From NCBI GenBank assembly GCA_945834545.1, contig CAMAHO010000137.1, positions 1-5,856 of the forward strand: 5,856 nt of DNA, written 5' to 3'. This DNA is from an uncultured Lachnospiraceae bacterium (GTDB lineage: Bacteria; Bacillota; Clostridia; Lachnospirales; Lachnospiraceae). A program made the position numbers and the translations under genes. Positions 5,821-5,856 of this stretch are shown in pieces. The notes under the pieces are model-generated. The model did not search any database. It saw only the letters and a program-made list of their open reading frames with translations, and was not told the origin of the DNA. The stretch's first letter is position 1. Every line of letters begins with the position of its first letter.

Positions 5821-5856
5821 ACCACCGGAGCGAAGCGTAGACCCGAACCCCGGGTT
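5821..5856. other. GC-rich edge segment with short palindromes; possible tail of an upstream gene or repeat
   Basis: These last 36 bases are about two-thirds GC and abut clearly AT-rich DNA. They contain ACCCG (5841-5845) pairing with CGGGT (5851-5855), and AACCC-C-GGGTT at the very edge. Read on the minus strand, one frame is open from the edge and encodes NPGFGSTLRSGG followed by TGA (5820-5818). This could be the end of an upstream minus-strand gene or part of a palindromic repeat continuing outside the window. Too little is visible to decide. Confidence 0.3.

Noticed and set aside
5821..5856. Possible tRNA 3' part (GGTTCG-like bases on the minus strand)
   Set aside because: No T-stem/loop of correct geometry or acceptor stem can be drawn, and no other arms are visible.
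1..5856. A hidden defence or toxin-antitoxin system
   Set aside because: All frames of reasonable quality are accounted for by metabolic, transport, acetyltransferase, hydrolase and cREC genes. No nuclease, methylase, toxin or paired antitoxin was seen.

Overview
The window reads as ordinary chromosome of a Firmicute, most likely a Clostridia/Lachnospiraceae-type gut anaerobe. The reasons are moderate GC, strong GGAGG-type ribosome binding sites, a CBS-regulated family II pyrophosphatase, an ATPase/large-permease ABC pair of a type common in Firmicutes, and a GGGGAC/GTCCCC palindromic intergenic element. This placement is inferred from protein style and not from any marker gene. All six genes lie on the minus strand, so transcription runs from the right edge to the left edge.

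Right part (5856 to about 4511): a 36-base GC-rich stretch at the edge may be the tail of another gene or repeat. It is followed by an AT-rich promoter region, a small cyclic-phosphate-processing receiver (cREC) protein, and a compact Ntn cysteine hydrolase of the choloylglycine hydrolase superfamily. A clear intrinsic terminator starts 5 bases after the hydrolase stop codon.

Middle part (4509 to 2432): a good sigma-A-type promoter sits directly against that terminator. It drives a YhbS-like GNAT acetyltransferase and then, after an 87-base structured leader with no evident terminator, a CBS-domain family II inorganic pyrophosphatase.

Left part (2415 to 1): a 105-base nested palindrome with 31-base perfect arms lies between the pyrophosphatase and a two-gene ABC exporter. 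The exporter has an ATPase and a permease of more than 526 residues, overlapping by 11 bases and so probably translationally coupled. The permease runs off the left edge close to its expected end.

For four genes (GNAT, pyrophosphatase, Ntn hydrolase, cREC) the longest open frame is not the best gene model. An internal ATG with a ribosome binding site, supported by the promoter position or the catalytic residue, is preferred. No stretch longer than 300 bases lacks a gene. I see no CRISPR array, tRNA, rRNA, intact transposase or phage gene. The least ordinary items are the nested palindrome, the cREC gene without a visible RNA-processing partner, and the divergent Ntn hydrolase. I did not find a convincing new multi-gene system.
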